This document shows, in pieces, positions 42,800 to 54,800 of a stretch of 64,000 nt of DNA; position 1 is the stretch's first letter; each line of letters starts with the position of its first letter. Position numbers and translations under genes: made by a program. The DNA is taken from NCBI GenBank assembly GCA_944548615.1, contig OX155976.1:255954-319953 (forward strand), in the 5' to 3' direction. The notes under the pieces are model-generated. The model had not been told where the DNA came from. It was given only the letters and a program-made list of their open reading frames with translations, and made no database searches. This stretch comes from Micropterix aruncella. Lineage: Eukaryota; Arthropoda; Insecta; Lepidoptera; Micropterigidae.

Positions 42800-43740
42800 T
42801 GAATAATCTAATATCTATTTTTAAGTAATCACCTCTGATTACAATATTTCTTTTTCCTTTTAATTAATCAAAGCGGTTTTATCATCCGGTAAATTATGAT
42901 TGTAAAATTTGACATGTTCCTCAGTTATTGTGAAATGCTTTTATGGAATGAATAAATGATGATGAAGATGATGATGATGATGATCCTATATGACCAATAA
43001 TGAAAGCTTGGTATAATGTCAACATGTTTTCTACTGTACAATTTAGTATCTTCTTGTTTAATATCTTTGTTATGCTTAATATCAGTTCTAAATTACCGTT
43101 ATTATTATTGTCATTATCAGTGGTAACTTATGGCTCTAAGCTTCCTATTTTTGTTCACTACAAAATGATTGGCTGTAAGTTATCCTTAAGAAAATAAAAT
43201 AATAACACCTACGAGACCGAAATTAGCAAGATTGGGGCGTATTTTTCGCTTTTACCGTCTATAAAATTCTCCGCCTCGCTCCTTCCGCGTTTTATAAGGA
43301 CGTATAAATTGTTGTAAAGATGTCGGGTCGCGTTCAATTTGATCTCAGCCAGTTCCACCTACTGCAGAATACTGATGACCGACAAACAATGGACGGCAAT
43401 TATCTCTCAACTTTATATTGATAGCTTCTGTTGGCGCAGCTGTCAGCGTTTGAAATCGGTCATTTGCGCCTATATATCCATCCCTCTAACAAGGCTAGGT
43501 AACGATTAGAATAGACAAACTTAAAAGATTTTCTTAATTGAAGTACTCAATTAAATAAAAGATTAATTAAATTAAAATATCCTTAATTCACTTACTTATG
43601 AGGTTTTCAAAACGACCTTTGTAGAAAAAAAAAAATTCAAGACCGAACCGAGGCGGCGAGGCATAAAGTGGTATTCAAAATGATATTTTTACTTTCCTGG
43701 GAAGGAATATAACGTGGACGCACTTTTGTGTATCTGGCTG
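42800..43740. other. no gene seen; (GAT)n tract
   Basis: A (GATGAT)n tract at 42957-42984, preceded by GGAATGAATAAATGATGA, probably ends a small LINE remnant. The rest (43190-43740) shows no recognisable coding or repeat. Confidence 0.4.
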
Positions 43741-43760
43741 TCTATCTGTGTTTATTGGAA

Positions 43761-44381
43761 GCTAATGGGCCCATGATGAAGTGGCCACGATGACCCATCC
43801 GATGGCCTCCACGCATGGGGGGCGAACCTGGGTAGGACACTGGGTCAACCAGTCTCCCCTGGGAATCAAACTTCTGGCGCTCCTGGACGGTCTGCGCACC
43901 GAGCGGCGCAAGCCAATCGACTGTGCTCTCCGACTAACAGTCGGGGGAGTCTGGGAACTGTATTGTTTCCTATAGAGCGGGGGTGGTTGTCTACCTTACG
44001 GCGACTGCTCTTGAAATGACCATTGGCCATCCGATCCCGGTTCAGAGTCGGGCAAAGGACGCCTTGGTCCGCGATAGATTCGGTGCACACCGTTTCACCG
44101 CTTCGTAAGGGAGAGGACCGCGCAAGCGACCTCGAACTCGGAACCAATCGAGAGACCGGAGAAATCTGGTCACAATTGGAAGCAAGGGCGTGAGGGTCGG
44201 CCCGCCAGGTAACACTGGCTATCTCGCGGTAAGGCGTTGGCTTCTTGCGGGTTGTGACGTAGCTGGACGTTGGATTTGTTCTGTCCAAAGTCTTCTACGT
44301 TCACTGCAGGGCGACAGAACGAGAAAATCGTTAAAACGTCCTGTGGTGACGGGATCGCCCGTTGTAGTTGACACCGCAAGT
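43761..44381 (-). mobile_element. GC-rich retroposon, tandem copy a
   Basis: A reverse-orientation copy lies between TATCTGTGTTTATTGGAA at 43743-43760 and the same 18 bp at 44382-44399. About 35 bp near the 3' end (the GGTCACACTCACGGGTCAAC region) are deleted. Otherwise it matches 6471-7137 closely. Confidence 0.85.
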
Positions 44382-44399
44382 TATCTGTGTTTATTGGAA

Positions 44400-45062
44400 G
44401 CTAATGGGCCCTTGCCGTGTTGGCCACGAAGACCCATTTGTTTAGGGTCGGTCACACTCACGGGTCAACACCCATCCGGCGGCCTCCACGTATGAAGCGC
44501 GAGCCCGGTAGGACTCTGGCCTTAGGGCTAGTTTCCCCTAGTAGTCAATCGTCTAGCGCTCCTGGACGGTCTGCGCACCGTGCGGCGTAAGCCAATCGAG
44601 TGTGCATTCTGACTAACAGTCGGAGGAGTCTGGAAGTAGTACTGTTTCCTATAGAGCGGGGGTGGTTGCGGACCTTATGGCGACTGCTCTTGAAATAACC
44701 ATCGGCCATCCGATCCTGGGTGAACAGCCGGGCAAAGGACGCCATGTCCGCGATAGATTCGGTTGACACCGTTTCACCGCTACGTAAGGGAGAGGACCGC
44801 GCAAGCGACCACGAACTCGTAATCGAGAGACCGGAGTAATCTGGTCGCAATTGGAAGTAAGGGCGTGAGTGGAAGCCCGCTGGGTAATACACCTGGTTAT
44901 CTCGCGGATAAGGCGTTGGCCTCTAACGGGCATGTGGCGGAGCTTGACGGCGGACTGTTTTTGTCCTAAGTTTTCTGCACTCACTTCACGGGAGATAGAA
45001 CGATCATTTCGTTTAAACTTCCTGAGGTGACGGGTTCGACCGTTGTAGTTGACAGCTCTAGT
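44400..45062 (-). mobile_element. GC-rich retroposon, tandem copy b
   Basis: It starts immediately after the middle copy of the 18 bp repeat and ends before a diverged third copy (TGTCTGTGTGTATT at about 45063-45076). Orientation is the same as copy a. It is more diverged from copy a than expected for a tandem duplication, so two separate insertions at one site are more likely. Confidence 0.8.
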
Positions 45063-45064
45063 TG

Positions 45065-46130
45065 TCTGTGTGTATTCCTCCACGATAGAACCAAAACGTT
45101 TCATCCGATTGAGCTCAAATTTGGCATGCCGGCATCATTTGTTCATGGTAAGAGTTGAATAGATTGTGGTTGAAGTTGGCGTGCTAGTCATACTTCAATC
45201 TCGAAATATTGTACTAAGATACTTGAAATTCTCCTTGAAGATATCCTCATGTGACCTTTACAAAAAATATAATGTGCTGGAGGTACGTACCACTTTACGT
45301 GAAAGCGGCGCTCTGGCAATATAAATAAAATAGATAACGAACAAAAACTCAGCGACGAATCTGCGCGCGGCCAATCCCAAGCCATTAATTTCTACGTACT
45401 CCGAATGCAGACCACTTTTGGGAAGAGACAATTTTTTAACATAGCCCTCAGGATTTTAAATATGTTACCCGAAGTACAAAAAACATACCCAATTGCCTGA
45501 ATCTTCTTTCAAATCCAAAAATTGATTCCTGGTTTAAAACCGACACCCGGGAAATATTCACAAAATAATATATCCAGACATTTTCTAATATTAGATATAA
45601 TCCTTGACAATTCTCCTTATTATCCTTCACTATTCTTATGACTATTTCTATTATTTAATTTAGGTTGTTATCATTATATTATTATTAACATGACTCTTTA
45701 ACATTTTATTTAATTTCACAAGAATATCTACTTTCCGTATTCTATTTTAGTTAGTTCCTATTGTTTGTTATTAGTTAGTTATTGAAAACTTTCAAATCAA
45801 TTTCTTTGAAATCTATGAAAACTTTTAAGTACAGAAATGTTTAACGTCTTTTGGACAACGTCACTACAGGTATTTTACTCCTAGAATGGCTAACATTATT
45901 AATAAACACATGTTGGGAATAAATAGGAAATAGCAAAAATATCGCCTTAAATTATGGCTTATTAAACCTTGGTAGAAGAGAGACGGAAAATACATGACAA
46001 TATTAAAATTATATTTTTTATGCACACATGTTTATATTTATTCTATTTAAGGATTTATTATATACGTATTATTACTATTATTATTATTATTATTATTATT
46101 TATTACCTATTACGTTGTCATTTTAATAAC
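45065..46130. other. no gene seen
   Basis: An AT-rich stretch with no recognisable gene. GGTGATGAGCTCAAATTTGGC-type sequence near 45105-45125 resembles common dispersed repeats. An (ATT)n array sits at 46071-46100. Confidence 0.35.
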
Positions 46131-46134
46131 CAAA

Positions 46135-46900
<766 letters not shown>

Positions 46901-47049
46901 GATGTTTTTATTTAAAATAAAATTAGTAAAAGCTACTTAAAAAGTAGCGAAGGAAATCCCAGCTTGTATAGGAAATCCCAATACAAGCTGGGATTTCCTT
47001 CGCTACTTTTTAAGTAGCTTTTACTAATTTTATTTTAAATAAAAACATC
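46901..47049. repeat. palindrome with perfect 68 bp arms
   Basis: The arms 46901-46968 and 46982-47049 are perfect inverted copies around a 13 bp spacer that repeats GGAAATCCCA from the arm. The arms begin and end with GATGTTTTTATTTAAAATAA. TA arrays flank both sides. Confidence 0.92.
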
Positions 47050-47081
47050 ATCCTATAAACGGAGTTCTTTACAAACCTTAT

Positions 47082-47247
<166 letters not shown>

Positions 47248-47283
47248 TCTCACAAATCGTGCACTATTTTAATATATATGTTA

Positions 47284-47583
47284 TTAATGTCTCCGTTTCT
47301 TGTCGACCCATGTCAAAAGTGACTTAGTTAGGTTTTTCTTTACGCCGTGACTAGTCCTAGATTTCAGTCCTGCAGGAAAAACACTATTCATTTTGTTGAA
47401 CAGTCGAGGAGCAATGTAAGAGAAGTGTTTTTGTGCAAAACTTGTTCTCTTTTTTTGGATTAAGTGCTGTCTGGTTGTTGTTACTCGTGTTCCTTTATGG
47501 TGTGTTGAATATAGATCATAATTGTCATGGTTATAGTAGTAGAGTAGGACTACCTTAGCGTATATTTGACGAATGTCAACCAT
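47284..47583 (-). pseudogene. LINE ORF2 C-terminus
   Basis: The minus strand opens DIRQIYAKVVLLYYYNHDNY and continues FAQKHFSYIAPRLFNKM to [13 protein letters not shown]. It is the same C-terminal module as at 22958-23266 (DIRQLYIKAVLMYF...YTFLAPKLYN) but from a different subfamily. Upstream RT sequence is absent. Confidence 0.7.
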
Positions 47584-47589
47584 TTTATT

Positions 47590-47715
47590 ATAGGTGTTCT
47601 CTTTAGAACAGGCTCTGCTTAGTTAGGAGAGGCACAAAATATGTTTAATTTAAATACCTACTATGTATTTTTTTGGTCTTGGAAAATAAGTAAAATAAAT
47701 AAATAAATAAATAAA
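47590..47715 (+). repeat. LINE 3' tail
   Basis: TTAGAACAGGCTCTGCTTAG near 47602 and an (AAAT)n tail at 47692-47715 form a plus-strand LINE 3' end that abuts, in opposite orientation, the coding relic at 47284-47583. Confidence 0.5.
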
Positions 47716-47757
47716 TCATCCTTTGTGTCATAGGGTACCTAAACTGTCCAAATTTGT

Positions 47758-47950
47758 AGCGTCCGTAGCCCCGTTGTCACCGGTTCTACTCGTTGTTACC
47801 GCAGCGGCGGGCGCGGTCAATACTGGGATGGGTGACCGCGGAGTGTTTGACTGCGTGAGGCTACAAATGCAGACCTAGAAGATAGTGCCAATAGGCAACA
47901 AGGCGGGTTCCACGAAAAGACATATGCCTTGTGGGTAAAACAAAAATGTC
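47758..47950 (+). repeat. 5S rRNA-derived SINE
   Basis: The head resembles 5S rRNA: CACCGGTTCTACTCGTTGTTA, then GCAGCGGCGGGCGCGGTCAA and TACTGGGATGGGTGACCGC, which covers the Pol III internal control region. The tail (GATAGTGCCAATAGGCAACA, GGCGGGTTCCACGAAAAG) is unrelated to 5S rRNA. The head is too diverged and the tail too long for a functional 5S gene, so it is a SINE3-type element or 5S pseudogene. Confidence 0.65.
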
Positions 47951-47954
47951 AAAA

Positions 47955-48125
47955 AATACTTGTCTAAATGTCCAAATGTCAATAAATTAACATAAATATT
48001 TCGTTTTTAGTGTCATATGAAATATCTGATTAAGTATATTACATTCCGGATATATTACATTCCGGACATATCTAGTATATGGATAAATACCTAAACCACA
48101 AATAATTCAATAGAAAACCGTAACA
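47955..48125 (-). repeat. repeat family Y, partial reverse copy
   Basis: GTCATATGAAATATCTGATT, TAAACCACAA and CCGTAACAAC mirror the Y family at 19430-19620 and 49670-49830. Internally it has a short direct duplication (ATATTACATTCCGGA, twice, around 48040-48070). Confidence 0.4.
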
Positions 48126-48139
48126 ACAATAATTATATA

Positions 48140-48632
48140 TACAACGAGCTGCCCCCAGCGGTTTCACCCGCGTGGTGAAAGAAAATTGTGATAATGATAA
48201 TAGAAAAACCATATATGTATCTTTATAAATTATAGCGTATGAGTTATTCTGATGTGTAAGCTATATTATTGTAAGTTTCATTATAATCCATTCAGTAGTT
48301 TTTGCGTGAAAGAGTAACAAACATCCATACATACATACAAACTTTCGCGTTTATAATATTAGTAGGATAGTAGGATAGTAGGATAGAATTTAAATTTCGA
48401 ATGTCAATTTCTTAGATTTTTTTCCTACTTACTTGACAGTTATCGTTATATTTTAGATAATTCACACTATATCTTTATAAATTATAGCCTATGTGTTATT
48501 CTGATGTGTAAACTATATTATTGTAAAGTTTCATCAAAATCCATTCAGTAGTTTTTGCGTGAAAGAGTAACAAACATCGATACATACATATAAACTTTCG
48601 CGTTTATAATATTAGTAGGATAGTTCACTTTC
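48140..48632. repeat. dispersed repeat end, tandemly duplicated
   Basis: The segment 48222-48367 is repeated at 48475-48622 (TATCTTTATAAATTATAGC, AATCCATTCAGTAGTTTTTG, CGTGAAAGAGTAACAAACAT, GTTTATAATATTAGTAGGAT). GCGGTTTCACCCGCGTGG at 48158 precedes it. This is the well-known end of a very abundant insect repeat; Helitron-like or RTE-like assignments exist, and I cannot decide between them. Confidence 0.5.
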
Positions 48633-48865
48633 TGTAATAACGGCAGTCGTGTCTTTTTATTATTTTTATTATATTTACTTGTTGGATAGGTAGTCGCTTG
48701 AATTTGCCAGTTTGTGCGTTGTCTCGCGACTCAACCCGTTCCCACACCTTGGTTGACAAATGGAGCCGATCGTCCTGCTTTGTATAAAGGAGCGGCCCAG
48801 GGCCGATTAGAGGCCACTAGACCGGGGCCGCAGTCGGGGCAAAGACGTCGGTCCGCGTGCAGAAC
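48633..48865 (+). promoter_or_regulatory. 5' region of the host-like gene
   Basis: After a short reverse Y fragment (to about 48690) the sequence becomes GC-rich from 48720, with AGCGGCCCAGGGCCGATTAG and ACCGGGGCCGCAGTCGGGGC. GTGCAG immediately before AACATG could be a 3' splice site, so the Met may lie just inside an internal exon. No TATA box is evident. Confidence 0.3.
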
Positions 48866-51800
48866 ATGTCCTTAGCTGACGCCAACTCGGACGTCGAATT
48901 GGACACGTACCTTCAGCAAGACCAGGAGTTCGGATCTCCGAAGACCAACGGCAGGACCGCGTACGCGGGCAGGACCAACAACCAGGCCGGCAGCAGGAGC
49001 CAGGTAACGCCACAGTCTTCTTCTTAAACCTTTAACCGGTCGAAAACCAGCCTTCGCAAACAAAATACTGCGTCGCAACTGTTTGGTCGATTTTTCAAAT
49101 AAATACTAACAATATCGTCTTTTTATGAATTCCCTCTTACTACCTGGTAATTAATCTTGTCAGTCATGTATATTATATATTTATATAATATATATGAGGC
49201 CGGCCGAAACGGTTACGCGCGGATGTATCAAACGACGTAAAATGCCTATAGGCACCGTTGGCGTCCGACGGGTTAAGGACCATTGGACAAATAAATGTGT
49301 CCCATAATTTCAAAAATCATTTTGTAGATTATCGAAAACGAATATTTTATAAATTATATTTTTAACACGTTATTGAGATATCAGAATAATATTATATTAT
49401 TTTAAAATAAAATGATTAAATATTATGTATTATAATAAATATTATATAATTTGCAAAAAAATATAATATTTGACAATATACCATATTTATTTCTTTTAAA
49501 TATTGCAAATCACCAACAAACTCTCGGGATTTAAAAAAATAAATGATATATTTATAGCGACATTTCGATTTGTTTTTTTTTTGGTTTAGTACGTTTTTTA
49601 GTACATATGATATCTGAGTTTAATAATAAAACAAGTAAATATATTTAAAAGAATAAAAAACATGGTTGCCCTTATAGAGAGTGAACTAGTGTGTTCATAA
49701 TTATTTTTATTACGGAGATTTATTTATGAAATACTTGTGGTTTATGTATTTACAGATATATGTATATTTCAGAATGTACTTAATCAGACCTTTCATTTGA
49801 CACTAAACAATATATATTTATGTTAATTTATCCTGTCAGTTAATGTATCCTATGACATTTGGGATGACAGCGAATCTAACAATACCACACACTGCTACTT
49901 CTACATATGGTGAAATAAAGAAATGGAAAACATACATAGATGAACCCTGAACGTATTACACTCCTTTTTTGTTGGGCAATCGTGTAGTAATCAAATTTTT
50001 GGGAAAAAGTTGTAACTTTGCAGCTTTATGGGCCACAGGGAAACTTATGTCTCATCAATTTATACAAATCTATTAAACCATTTTTCACAAAACTTGACAT
50101 ACATATGTTATTTACATCGTCAGTTTTATGTATCACAAATTTTCATACTCTACCGCAATGTGTATGGTCCTCAAAGGGTTAAGTTCGACTTCTCTACTGA
50201 AACAACACCCAAATGAAGGGATTCTAAATCAGATTGTCACTTGCGACAAAGGCGCATTGTTTAGAGTTTAGCACATTGGCTGATTTCAGAAGTTATAGCT
50301 AAACAATGTCGAAATCCCAGGATCAGTCAGGAGAAGCCCATGATAGTCCTGCGCCGGTTTTATCGATTGCGGTTTCTTGGGATCTGGCACAACGATTAAT
50401 ACAAATGTGTACTGTTAAGAGCTGAAATTAACTCTCCAACCGCTGACGACGCGCACGTAGCGTTTAGCTTCTTCCGTGCGAAATCGCGGGGCACGCTATT
50501 TATTATAGTCTTCCATTATGTTTTCTGTGTAATGTTTGCGTCAGGAGAGACTATTTTCCCGTGAACATAAACGATCGGTATTTTCACTTTCACAAGTTAT
50601 ACGTGCGAACCGGAAAGACTGGTTTTTTGTTGACGGGAAAATAGTGTCTCAGAATTTAAGAACATTTACAATATTAGAGCAATTAGAATTAGACCATAAT
50701 GTGTTTTTAGTCAAATAATTAGTTGTGAGCTGCAATGTTGTTATTTATTGTTGCGAATAAATAAAATAAATTAAAGATATTGCAACACCCCCGGGAACTT
50801 CCAAATCTACTGGCTCACAAGTTCATTATCATTTGTTTTGTTGTCCACAGCTGTCTGAGAGTCATATGTGCAGACGAAGACACAGAGTCGGATATTTCCG
50901 ACTCATATGAACATTTACAATAATAGAGCATTTAAAATATTAGACCATAGGCAAATAATTAGTTGTGAGCTGCAATGTTGTTATTTATTGTTGCGAATAA
51001 ATAACATTAATTAAAGAGTTCTCAACATCCTCGGGAACTTCCTGATCTGCTGGCTCGTCAGTTCATTATCACATGTTTTGTTGTCCACAGCTGTCTGAGA
51101 GTCAAATGTGGAAGGAACAAGTTCACACAATGCTGAAAGACGAAGACACAGAGTCGGACATATCCGACTCGGAGCATTTCCTGACGAAAGGCGCCTTCCT
51201 GCTGACTCCCTCTCATGACCTCACCATGGACAAGGCATCGGTGATCTGCGAGAAGATGAGCTTCAAGGGCTGCTTCTCCCTCACCAAGACGGCTACCGGC
51301 ATCCTCTTCAAGTTCTCCGACCCCGACGACTACCAGTCGGTGTTCAAGAAGGGCTTCCACAAAGTCACTGGTTCTAGGTTCTACAAGAAGGTAGGTGTTT
51401 TTTGGACTTAATTTAAATGGTCACCAATGGTTAGTTCCACTGTCCAATATGTGTTCGCAGATCGCCGATTTATCTCGCTTGACATTTCATTAGCTTTGAT
51501 GTGTACTATCAGTCGAGTGGCTATGGGCCGTTTCGTTTATCAAAGGTAGGCTAAACCACAGCTGCATTCGATTTTATACACATCCGAGGCGTGCAGTGGT
51601 ATTACATCCTTTACAGCCTCAGATCAAGATATATTTTGGGTCGGTTTGAAAATCGTTTTAATATCGAATTGGCTTAGCATTTAATTTCTGAGATTCGTCT
51701 ATATTGTTTCACATGTTTGTCTCGTGATATTTTCCGTATCCATTTTCCCTAAGGGTATCATTGGCATGGTCCATCTCCTGCGGAAAATGTTAGGCGTCAC

Positions 51801-54800
51801 ATTAATCGCATGCTCGATTCACGAGCGTCGTTTGCATTGAACATTGATGGTAGAAATGATGGTGATCAGCTGGAATGCCAATATTGGGTCGGGTGCTACT
51901 AACTTTACTTATTTATTTATTTACTTATTTATTCTTCATTAATTATTACTAATTATTCTAATACAGAGTTTCGCTGGCCGATTAAATGTTTCCTACATTA
52001 TTTTCTTATACGGTGAATCAAAAATTGCATGGCACTAAATTAAATTAAATTAAATTACAATTGAACTATTTTAAGGATAGGAAAGGAGAGGGATGGGATA
52101 TTTGTAGGATAGGATATAGATATTCAAATTATATTCACTATGTAATCACTTCCTAGACGCCTAGTGAGCTAAGGACAGCTTCGCTGAATTTAGGTTGATT
52201 CAAGTAAAAGATGTCGAAATCTTCGAATCGTCTATTATATGTGGTCATCAAGCGGTGCATAACAGAGTTTTGGGCGTAACTAATGTTCACACGAGGGATT
52301 TCGAACGTACGAGGAGAGCGAACCCTTCGTGGCGGAACCAACAACGACAGTTTCTTTACCAAATGAGGGCTATCAATTTTGTTATGAATTATTTTATGCA
52401 ATAATGTCATATCAGCCGCTGTGCGGCGGTCTTCCAGTGAACACATACTGAAATAGTTCAGCCTGCTCTCGTAGGTTCCAAGTCCCAAGTGCTCACGATA
52501 GTCCAGGTATCTAGTAAAACGTCTTTGGACGCCCTCCACCCTATTTTTATACACGCCATATTGCGAATTCCAAATCTGCGATGCCAACTCTAAGGTGCTA
52601 CGAACATAGGAAAAGTAAAGCGTTTTAAAGATGTTAATGTTCGAGAATGGTTTACATATTCTATTAACAAAACCCAGAGTCCTCAACGCGTTGCTAACAA
52701 TACAGTTGATGTGTTGGTCGAACGTCAGCTTTTGATCCAGTTGTACACCAAGATCTCGTATGCACTGAACTTCAGGGATATATTCACCATTTACGCGGTA
52801 TTTGAAATTAATGCTTTCCTTTTTGCGACTGAATATAATGCTATTACATTTGGTAGCATTTAAAGTGAGCTTATTTTTCACGCAATATTCGAAGAGTCGG
52901 TCAATATCTGTCTGAATATGGAGGCAATTAGCCATGCTATCCACTTGAGCATAAACTTTGAGATCATCCGCGTATAATATATAACGTCCTCTGGTGAAGT
53001 ATAAGCCAATGTCAAATATCTAAGCGTTAAACAGTAAAGGACCTAAATGAGAGCCCTGCGGAACTCCAGAAGGGACTGCCGCGAAGTTAGACCTGAAACC
53101 ACCAACCGCTACAGCTTGGTGCCGGTTTGTGATATAAGAGGGGGTAAATTCGTTTTTATCTTAATTATAATGTCAAAAACTAAATCAGTACGATAACTAA
53201 ATCAGACGCAAGTCATAACCAAGTCAAAAAGTCTCTTGTCTCTATGAGCTGTATAACGTGGTTTGTCAACTACAACGGGAGAACCCATCACCTCAGGAAG
53301 TTTTAACGATAGTGCTCGTTTTATCTCCCGCGAGGTGAGCGTAGAAGACTTAGAGGCACCGGAAAAGGTATACAGCAAGCTGCCTCGCCCCCTGACTACT
53401 AGTTTTGGAAGGCTATCTCCGTCTGGAATTAACCATCAGGATGCCTCTAACCTCCCGACTGGTTACGGATCCGAAGTCGCTTACGCGACCTCTACCTGCT
53501 GTATATTCAGCGGTGATTCAGCTTGAATCTATCTTGGACCAATAGCATCTTTTGCCCGGCTTTGAATTCAGGATCAGGTAGCCACTTGGTCATTTCAAGA
53601 GTGGATGACGACAACTTGGGTTGTCGACTACAGCGGGCGAGCCCATCACCTCAGGAAGTTTTAACGATTAGTCATTCTATCTCCCTGGAAGTGAGTGCAG
53701 AAAACTTGGGGACAAAACAATCCACCAAAACAATCGTCTAGCTACGCCACGAGCCCGTAAGAGACCAACGCCTTAACCGCGAGATAGCCAGGAATGTTAC
53801 CCGGCGGGCCGACACTCGCGCCCTTACTTCCAATTGTGACCAGATTACTCCGGTCTCTCGATTGGTTACGAGTTCGAGGTCGCTTGCGCGGTCCTCTCCC
53901 TTACGAAGCGGTGAAACGGTGTTTACCGAATCTATCGCGGACCACAGCGTCCTTTGCCCGCCTGTTCACCCAGGATCGGATGGCCGATGGTCATTTCAAG
54001 AGCAGTCGCCGTAAGGTTCGCAACCGCCACCGCTCTATAGGAAACAGTACTGCTTCCACTCCCCCGACTATTAGTCACCGTAAAGCCAGAGTCCTACCCA
54101 GGCTCGCCCTTCATGCGTGGAGGCCGTCGGATAGGTGTTGACCCGTGAGTGTGACCGACCCTGAACAGAATGGGTCTTCGTGGCCAACTGTGCACAACCG
54201 ATTGACTGACGCCGCCCAAATCGCAAACCGTCCAGTAGGCGTTCCTCCAGAGCAAACCGATCTACCAGCCGCGAGGCCAGAGACGCGAGAGTCCTACCCG
54301 GGGTAGTCCTCCACACGAGGAGGCTACTGAATAGGAGCTGAATCGTGAGTTGGACCGACCCGGAAACACAATGGATCTTATGGCCCAAGCTGCACGAAAC
54401 CGTTCGCTACCTAATCCGTTCGCTTCCAATACGAGTTGTATAGTATGACGACATGTTTTAAGGAAAAGGGAGTGGTCTAATTGCTTCCTGGCAAACATAT
54501 TACTGGCAATGAGTTCGAGACCATTGCCCACACAATACATGGAAAGTGAGAAGACGTAGTCCGCGCATCGTTAAACACAAGAGATCTTTATATCCCACGT
54601 GTGATTGAATAGCGCTCGAGATGGAAACGTAGACATGTGTTATATTTTTATCGGGCACGTTTACACAAGCATGAAGCAAGGTTATAGCCAAGAGGGGGGG
54701 GGGGGGGGGGGGGTCGAGGAGGTTTGATCCTCCAAAAAGGAGAGCGGCCTTTTTTGTATGAAAAGTGTATCCAGAGTGTAACAACTAAGAACTTACAGCA

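Noticed and set aside
47758..47865. Functional 5S rRNA gene
   Set aside because: It is too diverged at the 5' side and fused to an unrelated tail without a clear T-run terminator.
51058..51360. 100-codon minus-strand open frame over exon 2
   Set aside because: It is the antisense shadow of exon 2 of the host-like gene.
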